Positions 57,917-64,000 of a stretch of 64,000 bases of DNA are shown here, piece after piece. Within the stretch, counting starts at the first letter, position 1, and every line of letters begins with the position of its first letter. The stretch is from UBA5066 sp048500275. Its GTDB lineage: Bacteria; Acidobacteriota; Thermoanaerobaculia; UBA5066. The notes beneath the pieces are model-generated. The model had not been told where the DNA came from and did no database searches. It saw only the letters and a program-made list of their open reading frames with translations. The stretch covers positions 868,001 through 932,000 of the forward strand of contig JASNYI010000002.1 of NCBI GenBank assembly GCA_048500275.1, written 5' to 3'. The position numbers and the translations under genes are program-made.

Positions 57917-58393
57917 TCAAGGAGTCGCAGCGGGCTCCGTGAGAAAGAGGGACATGACGAGGGCGTCCTCGCCGTCCGCGTAGTAGGCCGTTCGTCGGCC
58001 GACATCGCGGAAGCCGAGTCCCACGTAGAAGTTACGGGCGGCCGCGTTCGTCGGCCTCACCTCGAGGTAGATCTCCTCCGCCGAGATGCGCGCGGCGAGG
58101 CGGAGGACCTCGCTCATCAGGAGGCGGGCGACGCCCCGCTGCCGCAGGAGGGGTGCGACCGCGATCTTGTGAACGTGGATCTCCCCGCCCGCGAACGCGC
58201 AGAAAACGTAGCCCGCGAGGCTCCCGTCGGACGCCCGGGCGACCCGGTTGAAGCGGTACGGGGCCCCGATCTCGGAAGCGAAGTACTCCTTCTTCCAGGG
58301 GACCGGAAACGAGATCGCCTCGAGCGCGGCGACCGCGTCCAGGTCGGTGGCGCGCGCGTCCCGGACGGCCAGCGTCGCGACGAGAGTGCTCAC
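57917..58393 (-). CDS. rimI: Ribosomal protein S18-alanine N-acetyltransferase
   Basis: A 158-residue GNAT acetyltransferase. FPVPWKKEYFASEIG matches the RimI N-terminal substrate loop, VHKIAVAPLLRQRGVARLLM is the acetyl-CoA motif A, and VRPTNAAARNFYVGLGF is motif B. The GTG overlaps the tsaB stop by four bases; tsaB-rimI is a widespread pair, which supports RimI over another GNAT. Confidence 0.9.
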   Translation of the reverse strand: MSTLVATLAVRDARATDLDAVAALEAISFPVPWKKEYFASEIGAPYRFNRVARASDGSLAGYVFCAFAGGEIHVHKIAVAPLLRQRGVARLLMSEVLRLAARISAEEIYLEVRPTNAAARNFYVGLGFRDVGRRTAYYADGEDALVMSLFLTEPAATP

Positions 58394-58986
58394 CGGCCCT
58401 CGCCGGGCCCGAAACGCTCCTCGGCGGCCGGGGGGCGGCCGTAACGGAGCGTTCCGGTGTCCCCCTCGGGAGCGCGGACGGCGAGGGACGCCGCGGCCGG
58501 AGCCACGAGGAGCTGCGCCGTGCCGAGGTCGACCAGCGAGACGCCGTCACGGGCGGCCTCCGCTGTCGCCTCCGCGCGTCCCAGGCGAGCCTCGACGGCC
58601 TCGAGGACGCCCCCCCTGCGCCTTCTCCGGTGGACCTCTCCGCGCAGGGCGTCGAGGACGAAGTCGGCGTCGGCAGGGGAGGGAGCCGTTTCGCTGGCGG
58701 CCTCGAAGGTCGGGACCGGGACCAGGAGGGCGCCGACCGCCCGCGCGAGGCCACGCGCGAAGGCCACCGAGGAACGAAGCCCGGTGAACGAGCCGGGTCC
58801 CGAGACGACCGCGATCCGGTCGAGGTCCCGCGGGGAGAGGCCGGAGGCGGCGAGCGCGGCGCCGACGGCCGGGGCGAGCGCCTCGGCGCCCAGCCGTGGC
58901 AGCTCGACGGTGTACGGGATCGAGGATCCCGAGACGACGGTGAGCGACGGCCGGGGGGTCGCCGTGTCGATGGCGAGGAGCCTCAT
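58390..58986 (-). CDS. tsaB: tRNA t6A threonylcarbamoyladenosine factor TsaB
   Basis: TsaB is the non-catalytic partner of TsaD in forming t6A37 of ANN-decoding tRNAs. The 198-residue protein has MRLLAIDTATP, RIAVVSGPGSFTGLRSSVAFA and the short C-terminal half that makes it slightly smaller than usual (about 220-230). It starts at ATG 58986 and is divergent from mutS over 36 bases that contain a perfect palindrome. Confidence 0.92.
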   Translation of the reverse strand: MRLLAIDTATPRPSLTVVSGSSIPYTVELPRLGAEALAPAVGAALAASGLSPRDLDRIAVVSGPGSFTGLRSSVAFARGLARAVGALLVPVPTFEAASETAPSPADADFVLDALRGEVHRRRRRGGVLEAVEARLGRAEATAEAARDGVSLVDLGTAQLLVAPAAASLAVRAPEGDTGTLRYGRPPAAEERFGPGEGR

Positions 58987-58992
58987 CGTCGT

Positions 58993-59016
58993 GGGGGCGA
59001 TGCTAGCATCGCCCCC
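58993..59016. promoter_or_regulatory. Palindromic bidirectional promoter between tsaB and mutS
   Basis: GGGGGCGATGCTAGCATCGCCCCC is a perfect palindrome split here as GGGGGCGATGCT and AGCATCGCCCCC. Its centre gives TAGCAT on each strand, overlapping by TA, and each copy ends 13 bases before its own start codon (59023 for mutS, 58986 for tsaB). It is either a symmetric bidirectional promoter, an operator or both. Confidence 0.6.
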
Positions 59017-59022
59017 CTTCCC

Positions 59023-61641
59023 ATGCGGACCACGCCGATGCTCGAGCAGTACTGGGCGCTGAAGCGGGAGGTCCCGGACGCGATCCTCCTCTACCGGCTC
59101 GGCGACTTCTACGAGATGTTCTTCGAGGACGCCGAGACGGCCGCCCCGCTCCTCGGCCTGGTCCTGACCGCCCGGCACCGCGACACCGACGTCGAGGCCC
59201 CGATGTGCGGCGTTCCCCACCACGCCCTCGACTCCTACACGGCCCGCCTCGTCGCGGCGGGGAGGAAGGTCGCGATCGCCGAACAGACCGAGGCCCCCCA
59301 GAAGGGGAAGGCCCTCGTCGCCCGGAGGATCGTCCGGGTCATCACGCCGGGGACGCTCGTGGACCCGGACCGGCTCGACGCCCGGCAGGCCAACGACCTC
59401 GCGGCGATCGCGCTCGGGGGCGTCGCCCCGGCCCTCGCCTACCTCGACCTCTCGACCGGGGAGTACGTCGCGGTCCGTCTCGACGGAACGCCGGCCGGGG
59501 AGCTCCTCGCGCGACGGCCGGCGAAGGAGCTCGTCGTCTTTCCGTCGGAGCGCGAAGAGGTCGCGCGGCTCCTCGAGCCGCTCGGGTCCGACGCCCCGGT
59601 CCTCTCCGTCCTTCCCTCCGAGTCGCCGCGAGGGCGGAGCGCGGGCGACCTCCTCGAAGGGCACTTCCGGACGTCGACGCTGGCCGCTTTCGGCCTGCCG
59701 GCCTCCGGGCCCCTCGTCGACGCGGCGGCGGCCGTCCTCTCCTACGCACGCTCGACGCAGAAGGCCGACTGCGTCCACGTCACGAGCCTGAGGACCGAGT
59801 CGGCGGGGGAGGGGCTCGTCGTCGACTCCGTGACGCAGGGGCACCTCGAGCTCTTCCGCTCCCTGCGCGACGGCGGGCGAACGGGGACTCTCCTTTCGGT
59901 CGTCGACCGCACGGGGACCCCCTTCGGCGCCCGCGCGCTCCGCCGCGTGCTGGAGCAGCCGCTCGGGTCGATCGAGGCGATCGGGGACCGACTCGACGCC
60001 GTGGAAGGGCTCGTCGAAGCCCCGGCGCGCCTCGAGGCCGTTGGCGCCGCGCTGGCCGCGCTGCCGGACCTCCCGCGGTTCCTCTCGCGCATCGCCGTCG
60101 GGAGCGGGACGCCGCGGGACCTCGCCGCCCTCGGCGTCGGCCTCGAGCGGGCCGCGGCCGTCGGGCCCCTCCTCGAGGGCGCGGAGGCGGCTCTGCTCCG
60201 TCCCGGCGGCGCCGCCTTTCCCTCGGGCATCCCGGACGCGCTCTCGGCCCGGCTTGCCGCCACCCTCGTCGACACGCCCCCCGTCTCCTCGAAAGAAGGG
60301 GGGCTCGTCCGGGACGGAGCGGATGCGGACGTGGACGACCTCAGGGCGCTCCGCCGCGACGCCGCCACCCTCCTCGGGGCGCTCGAGGCCGAGGAGCGGG
60401 TCCGGCGCGGAATCCCGACGCTGCGCGTCAAGTTCAACCAGGTCTTCGGGCACGTCTTCGAGATTCCCGGGTCGGCGAGGGCGAAGATCCCGGAGGACGC
60501 GCGCAAGCGCCAGACCCTGGCGAACGTCGAGCGGTACGCCACGGCCGAGCTCGTGGTCCTCGACGAGAGACTGCGCACCGCGGACGAGAGGCTCGCCGAG
60601 CGGGAAGGGGAGATCTTCCGCGAGCTCTGCGGCGCGGCGACGGCGGAAGCGGCGGCGATCGGCGCTCTCTCCGGGCGCCTCGCGCTCCTCGACGTCCTCG
60701 TCTCGCTGGCGAGGGTCGCGCGGGCGGAGCGCTGGTGCCGGCCACGGCTCGTCGCAGAGCCGGTCCTCTCGATCGCCGACGGGCGTCACCCCGTGGTCGA
60801 AGCGCTCCGCCGCCGGGAGCCGTTCGTCCCGAACGACTCCGAGCTCGGGGGAGAGGCGAGGGTCGTCATCCTCACGGGGCCGAACATGGGCGGCAAGTCC
60901 ACGTACCTGCGGCAGAACGCCCTCGTCGTCCTCCTCGCGCACGCGGGCTCCTTCGTGCCGGCCTCGGCGGCGACGATCGGCCTCTGCGACCGGGTCTTCA
61001 CGCGCGTCGGCGCGTCCGACTCCCTGGCCCGCGGCGAGTCGACGTTCCTCGCGGAGATGGCCGAGACGGCGCACATCCTCCGCCACGCCACCCGGCAGAG
61101 CCTCGTCGTCCTCGACGAGATCGGCCGCGGCACGGCGACGTTCGACGGGCTCTCGCTCGCGTGGGCGATCGCCGAGCACCTCCACGACGAGCCCGCCGCG
61201 CCGGCGCGCGTCCTCTTCGCGACGCACTACCACGAGCTGACGGAGCTCGCCCTCGTCCGCCCCGGCGTGAAGAACCGCACCATGTCGGTGAAGGAGTGGA
61301 AGGGGGAGGTGGTCTTCCTCCGGAAGGTCGTCGACGGCGTCGCCGACCGTTCCTACGGGGTGCAGGTGGCGAAGCTCGCCGGCATCCCGGCGGCCGTCAC
61401 CGAGAGGGCGAAGGAGATCCTGGGGAACCTCGAGAAACAGCAGCTCGACGTCGGCGGAAGGCCGCGCCTCGCCGAGCACGCGGGCGCCCCTCCGCCAGCC
61501 GAGGTCCAGCTCGACCTCTTCCGGGGCCAGGAGGAGGTCGTCGTCGACGCCCTCCGGAGGCTCGACCTCGACACCCTGACGCCGCTCGCGGCGCTGAACG
61601 TCCTCGCCTCGCTCCGGGCGAGGCTGGAGGGAACGGAATGA
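59023..61641 (+). CDS. mutS: DNA mismatch repair protein MutS
   Basis: MutS1 recognises mismatches and small loops. The 872-residue protein has the mismatch-reading F29-Y-E31 in GDFYEMFFED, the Walker A loop GPNMGGKST at about 619-627, Walker B region VVLDEIGRGTATFDG and the signature ATHYHELTEL. Length and FxE confirm the MutS1 type. The ATG at 59023 is the first start that keeps the mismatch-binding domain whole. No mutL in the window. The stop overlaps the nagZ-like gene by four bases. Confidence 0.97.
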   Translation: MRTTPMLEQYWALKREVPDAILLYRLGDFYEMFFEDAETAAPLLGLVLTARHRDTDVEAPMCGVPHHALDSYTARLVAAGRKVAIAEQTEAPQKGKALVARRIVRVITPGTLVDPDRLDARQANDLAAIALGGVAPALAYLDLSTGEYVAVRLDGTPAGELLARRPAKELVVFPSEREEVARLLEPLGSDAPVLSVLPSESPRGRSAGDLLEGHFRTSTLAAFGLPASGPLVDAAAAVLSYARSTQKADCVHVTSLRTESAGEGLVVDSVTQGHLELFRSLRDGGRTGTLLSVVDRTGTPFGARALRRVLEQPLGSIEAIGDRLDAVEGLVEAPARLEAVGAALAALPDLPRFLSRIAVGSGTPRDLAALGVGLERAAAVGPLLEGAEAALLRPGGAAFPSGIPDALSARLAATLVDTPPVSSKEGGLVRDGADADVDDLRALRRDAATLLGALEAEERVRRGIPTLRVKFNQVFGHVFEIPGSARAKIPEDARKRQTLANVERYATAELVVLDERLRTADERLAEREGEIFRELCGAATAEAAAIGALSGRLALLDVLVSLARVARAERWCRPRLVAEPVLSIADGRHPVVEALRRREPFVPNDSELGGEARVVILTGPNMGGKSTYLRQNALVVLLAHAGSFVPASAATIGLCDRVFTRVGASDSLARGESTFLAEMAETAHILRHATRQSLVVLDEIGRGTATFDGLSLAWAIAEHLHDEPAAPARVLFATHYHELTELALVRPGVKNRTMSVKEWKGEVVFLRKVVDGVADRSYGVQVAKLAGIPAAVTERAKEILGNLEKQQLDVGGRPRLAEHAGAPPPAEVQLDLFRGQEEVVVDALRRLDLDTLTPLAALNVLASLRARLEGTE

Positions 61642-62702
61642 GCGGAGCCTCCCGCCTCGTCGTCGGCCTCGAAGGGACGTCCCTCGCCCCGGCGGAACGG
61701 GCGTTCCTCGCCGGCCGGCGGCCCCTCGGCGTCGTCCTCCTCCCGCGGAACCTCACGTCCGCGCCCCAGGCGGCCGCGCTCGTGGAGGAGGTCCGTTCCA
61801 CGTGCGACCCCGCCCCCCTCCTCTACGTGGACCAGGAAGGAGGGACGGTCGACCGGATCGGGCCGCTCCTCGGCCTCCCGTTCCCGTCGGCGGCGTCTCT
61901 CGCCCAGAAAGGGGTCGACCGGGTCCACGAGTGCGCCTACCTCATGGGGCGCGCCGCGCGCCGGCTCGGTTTCGACGTCGACTTCGCGCCGTGCCTCGAC
62001 CTCGCGCAGCCGGGGACGGGGGCCGTCGTCCTGGCCGGCCGCTGCTTCGGCTTCCACGCGGAGGACGTCGTGATCGCCGGGATGGTCTTCGTCCACGGTC
62101 TCGCGAGGGCCGGCGTCGCCTCCTGCGTGAAGCACTTTCCCGGGCTCGGCCGCGGCCCCGTCGACTCGCACGACGCCCTCCCCGTCGTCGACGCCCACGA
62201 CGTCGACCTGATGGTCACCGACGTGGCGCCGTTCACGAAGCTCGCGCGGGCCTCGGACGGAGTGCTCGTAGGGCACGCCGCTTACCCCGGGTTCACGGGC
62301 GACGAGACGCCCGCCTCGCTCTCGCCGAGGATTCACGCGATCCTGCGAGAGCGCATCGGCTGGGGCGGCGTCGTCTACTCCGACGCCCTGGGAATGGGGG
62401 CGCTCGGCGACCGGAGCCTCGCCGATCGCGTCTCGGCGGCCGCGCGCGCCGGGTGCGACGTCCTCGTCGTCTCCGGCGGCCTCGAAGAAGCCGTCGTCGC
62501 CGCCGACCGGCTCGAAGCCGACGGAACGGCCCTGTCCGCGGAAGCCCTCGGCCGGATCGCCAGCCTCAGGGAACGGTGCGCGAGCTTTCCCCGGACGCCG
62601 TTCGGCCCGGAGGCGTGGGACGCGCTCCGGGCCGAAGGGGTGGCGTGGCTGGATGAGCTGTCGAGGCCCCGGACGCCGAGGAGCCTCGACGGGCCCTTCT
62701 GA
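61638..62702 (+). CDS. nagZ: Beta-N-acetylhexosaminidase (GH3, NagZ-like)
   Basis: A 354-residue cytosolic GH3 enzyme that removes GlcNAc from peptidoglycan fragments. VDQEGGTVDRI opens the substrate site; KHFPGLGRGPVDSHDALP carries the Asp-His general acid/base dyad (the usual GHG is GLG here); VVYSDALGMGAL contains the nucleophile aspartate. There is no signal peptide. The ATG overlaps the mutS stop. It converges on ssb with a one-base gap. Confidence 0.88.
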   Translation: MSGASRLVVGLEGTSLAPAERAFLAGRRPLGVVLLPRNLTSAPQAAALVEEVRSTCDPAPLLYVDQEGGTVDRIGPLLGLPFPSAASLAQKGVDRVHECAYLMGRAARRLGFDVDFAPCLDLAQPGTGAVVLAGRCFGFHAEDVVIAGMVFVHGLARAGVASCVKHFPGLGRGPVDSHDALPVVDAHDVDLMVTDVAPFTKLARASDGVLVGHAAYPGFTGDETPASLSPRIHAILRERIGWGGVVYSDALGMGALGDRSLADRVSAAARAGCDVLVVSGGLEEAVVAADRLEADGTALSAEALGRIASLRERCASFPRTPFGPEAWDALRAEGVAWLDELSRPRTPRSLDGPF

Positions 62703-62703
62703 A

Positions 62704-63141
62704 TCAGAACGGGACGCCGTCGTCGGGGTCGTCGATGCCGGAGGGCTCGGGAGCGCCGGGCGCGGTCGGACCGGCGCCTGCGGCGCGCGCGCCGTCGGGC
62801 CTCCCGCCGAGCATGCGCATCTCGCGCGCCTTGATCTCCGTCATGTACTTCTTCTGGCCGCTTTCCTTGTCGTCCCAGCTGCGCGTCTGGATGGAACCCT
62901 CGATGTAGACGAGCTGCCCCTTGGAGAGGTAGCGCTCGCAGACCTGCGCGAGCTTCGGGTCCATCACGACCACCTTGTGCCACTCGGTCCGTTCCTGCCG
63001 CTGGCCGCTCGTCTTGTCGGTCCAGCTCTCGGACGTCGCGAGGCTCAGCTTCGCCATCGTCGAGCCGGACGGGAGCGCCTTGATCTCGGGATCGCCTCCG
63101 AGGTGGCCGACGAGAATGACCTTGTTCACGGAACCCGCCAT
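62704..63141 (-). CDS. ssb: Single-stranded DNA-binding protein
   Basis: A 145-residue SSB with the OB-fold start VNKVILVGHLGGDPEIKALP, EWHKVVVMDP, YIEGSIQTRSW, a short Gly/Ala/Pro linker, and the acidic tip DDPDDGVPF that recruits repair and replication partners. It matches RecN/PriA-binding SSBs in tip sequence. GGAGGAGGAAC precedes the ATG. It is divergent from dtd. Confidence 0.95.
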   Translation of the reverse strand: MAGSVNKVILVGHLGGDPEIKALPSGSTMAKLSLATSESWTDKTSGQRQERTEWHKVVVMDPKLAQVCERYLSKGQLVYIEGSIQTRSWDDKESGQKKYMTEIKAREMRMLGGRPDGARAAGAGPTAPGAPEPSGIDDPDDGVPF

Positions 63142-63180
63142 GGGCGTTCCTCCTCCGCTTCCGATCTGGAATGGCGGGCG

Positions 63181-63186
63181 AGGATA
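63181..63186 (-). promoter_or_regulatory. Candidate extended -10 for ssb
   Basis: On the minus strand TATCCT preceded by TGA (TGn form) lies 39 bases before the ssb ATG, giving a leader that holds the ribosome-binding site. Confidence 0.45.
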
Positions 63187-63222
63187 TCAGAGGCCCGGAG
63201 GGCGCCGGGGGCCCGCGGCTGA

Positions 63223-63228
63223 GAGAAT
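63223..63228 (+). promoter_or_regulatory. Candidate -10 for dtd
   Basis: GAGAAT ends six bases before the GTG at 63235; no Shine-Dalgarno is seen. Confidence 0.3.
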
Positions 63229-63234
63229 GACGAG

Positions 63235-63690
63235 GTGATCCTCCTTCTCCAGCGCGTCTCGAGGGCCCGCGTCCGGATCGCCGACGGGACCGCCGGCGAG
63301 ATCGGGAAGGGCCTTCTCGTCTTCGCCTGCGTGGAGCCGGGTGACGGCCCGGAGGCGATGGACGAGGCGGCGCGGAAGACGGTCGAGCTGCGCGTCTTCG
63401 AGGACGGCGGGGGGAAGATGAACCTCGACGTGACGGAAGTCGGCGGGGCCGTCCTCGCCGTCTCCCAGTTCACCCTCGGGGCCGACCTCTCACGCGGGCG
63501 GCGGCCCGGCTTCGAAGGGGCGGCCCGCCCTGAGGAGGCCCGGCCGCTCTTCGACCGCTACGTGGCCGTCCTGCGCGCCACGGGCGTCCCCGTGGCGACC
63601 GGCACCTTCGGAGCCGCGATGGAGGTCGAGCTGGTGAACGACGGTCCCGCCACGTTCTCGTGGCGCTCGAAGCGGCGCGAGGTCTCCTGA
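63235..63690 (+). CDS. dtd: D-aminoacyl-tRNA deacylase
   Basis: DTD removes D-amino acids and glycine from mischarged tRNA. The 151-residue protein has the N-terminal LLLQRVSRARVRI, the catalytic SQFTL (AVSQFTLGAD) and the NDGPATF segment in place of the usual GPVTF cross-subunit motif. Length is normal. Its last 200 bases are overlapped on the opposite strand by the open frame of the site-2 protease gene. Confidence 0.94.
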   Translation: MILLLQRVSRARVRIADGTAGEIGKGLLVFACVEPGDGPEAMDEAARKTVELRVFEDGGGKMNLDVTEVGGAVLAVSQFTLGADLSRGRRPGFEGAARPEEARPLFDRYVAVLRATGVPVATGTFGAAMEVELVNDGPATFSWRSKRREVS

Positions 63691-64000
63691 TTCGCTGATG
63701 GGCACGGGGACGAAGCAGAGGACGAGGATGGCGAGGACGGCCGCGGCGACGGCCCTCCGGCGCGGGTCGAGGGGCACATCCTCGTCGAAGAGGGGCGGGC
63801 GGCGGAGGCTGGTCAGGACGAGGACGATCGCGGCCCAGACCCACCAGCCGGTGTAGAGGAACCCGAGCGCCACGAGTATGGCGAGGATCGGCCAGCGAAG
63901 GTGCCGGTGCCGCCGGCCGAAGACCGCGTACAGGGTGTGGCCGCCGTCCAGCTGACCCGCAGGGATCAGGTTGATGGCCGTGACGACGAACCCCCACCAC
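63490..64000 (-). CDS. Site-2 protease family (M50) membrane protein, partial
   Basis: The gene enters from beyond the window; the first whole codon is at 63999. TAINLIPAGQLDGGHTLYAVFG is the second metal-binding motif of intramembrane M50 proteases (LDGGH), followed by helices around LGFLYTGWWVWAAIVLVL and RAVAAAVLAILVLCFVPVPI. The natural end of such proteins is near the VPVPIS helix, but the frame stays open for about 65 more residues, antisense to dtd, down to 63490. Either the protein has this long tail or a frameshift removed its stop. The HExxH half is outside the window. Confidence 0.75.
   Translation of the reverse strand, partial: WWGFVVTAINLIPAGQLDGGHTLYAVFGRRHRHLRWPILAILVALGFLYTGWWVWAAIVLVLTSLRRPPLFDEDVPLDPRRRAVAAAVLAILVLCFVPVPISESGDLAPLRAPRERGGTVVHQLDLHRGSEGAGRHGDARGAQDGHVAVEERPGLLRAGRPFEAGPPPA

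Noticed and set aside
58390..61479. Extension of tsaB upstream through the whole of mutS on the minus strand.
   Set aside because: The TsaB fold begins at the ATG at 58986; the upstream part is low-complexity antisense of mutS.

Overview
This 64 kb window is a single, gene-dense stretch of a very high-GC bacterial chromosome (about 70% G+C by eye, G or C at nearly every third codon position). It carries housekeeping and metabolic genes and no recognisable prophage, transposase gene, IS element, CRISPR array or plasmid backbone. The cell is diderm: there is a LolA-like carrier, lipobox proteins, a NagZ-type recycling enzyme and ZnuA. The mix of two-gene cyclic-nucleotide signalling, a PhaR/phasin pair, split hut genes and a bd-like oxidase pair fits Acidobacteriota (Holophagae or Thermoanaerobaculia) best, with Myxococcota a second choice. 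This placement is inference from gene content, not a tree.

Layout. 1-1.8 kb: a metallo-beta-lactamase-fold hydrolase and thiD converge on a perfect 64-bp palindrome that supplies both C-termini. 1.8-10.9 kb: a peroxiredoxin with a histone-H1-like tail, an IscA-like protein, a TPR membrane protein, then a nucleoside salvage block (deoB, CNT transporter, purine nucleoside phosphorylase, cdd, an exported-looking amidohydrolase, deoA). 10.9-15.3 kb: a second-messenger cluster (cNMP-binding TPR protein, lone receiver, class III cyclase with HisKA-like and receiver domains, cNMP-binding diguanylate cyclase). 15.4-20.7 kb: ABC-F ATPase, cinA, gpsA and an unknown class I glutamine-amidotransferase-like protein. 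20.7-26.2 kb: a zinc island (His-rich protein facing znuACB) running into an ABC exporter pair and a LolA-like protein. 26.2-33.4 kb: SirB1-like protein, the bd-like/cytochrome c pair, a CysK/CBS-like and gamma-lyase pair, a hydrolase and an M41-like pseudo-enzyme. 33.5-38.7 kb: M3 peptidase, tRNA-Glu and tRNA-Lys flanking a frameshifted gene, and two secreted paralogues of unknown function. 38.7-50.3 kb: purA, hutH, a cysteine-free tandem ArsA-type ATPase facing a phasin-like gene, SDR/acyltransferase pair, patatin, phasin/phaR, hutU. 50.3-64 kb: a 1295-residue NtrY-like kinase, a lipoprotein, usg/pssA, ydcH-like, rimI/tsaB, mutS/nagZ, ssb, dtd and the 3' part of a site-2 protease gene.

Genes are packed: co-directional neighbours often overlap by four bases (GTGA, ATGA or TTGA), which implies translational coupling. 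Many first genes of transcription units have a -10-like hexamer ending only 6-9 bases before the start codon, which suggests common leaderless transcription. Convergent pairs are usually separated by a strong G+C hairpin without a T tract.

The most unusual items are the palindrome giving two unrelated enzymes the same C-terminal peptide, the peroxiredoxin-H1 fusion, the bd-like/cytochrome c membrane pair, the cysteine-free ArsA-type ATPase beside a phasin-like gene, the compact cNMP to c-di-GMP cluster, and a symmetric bidirectional promoter between tsaB and mutS.
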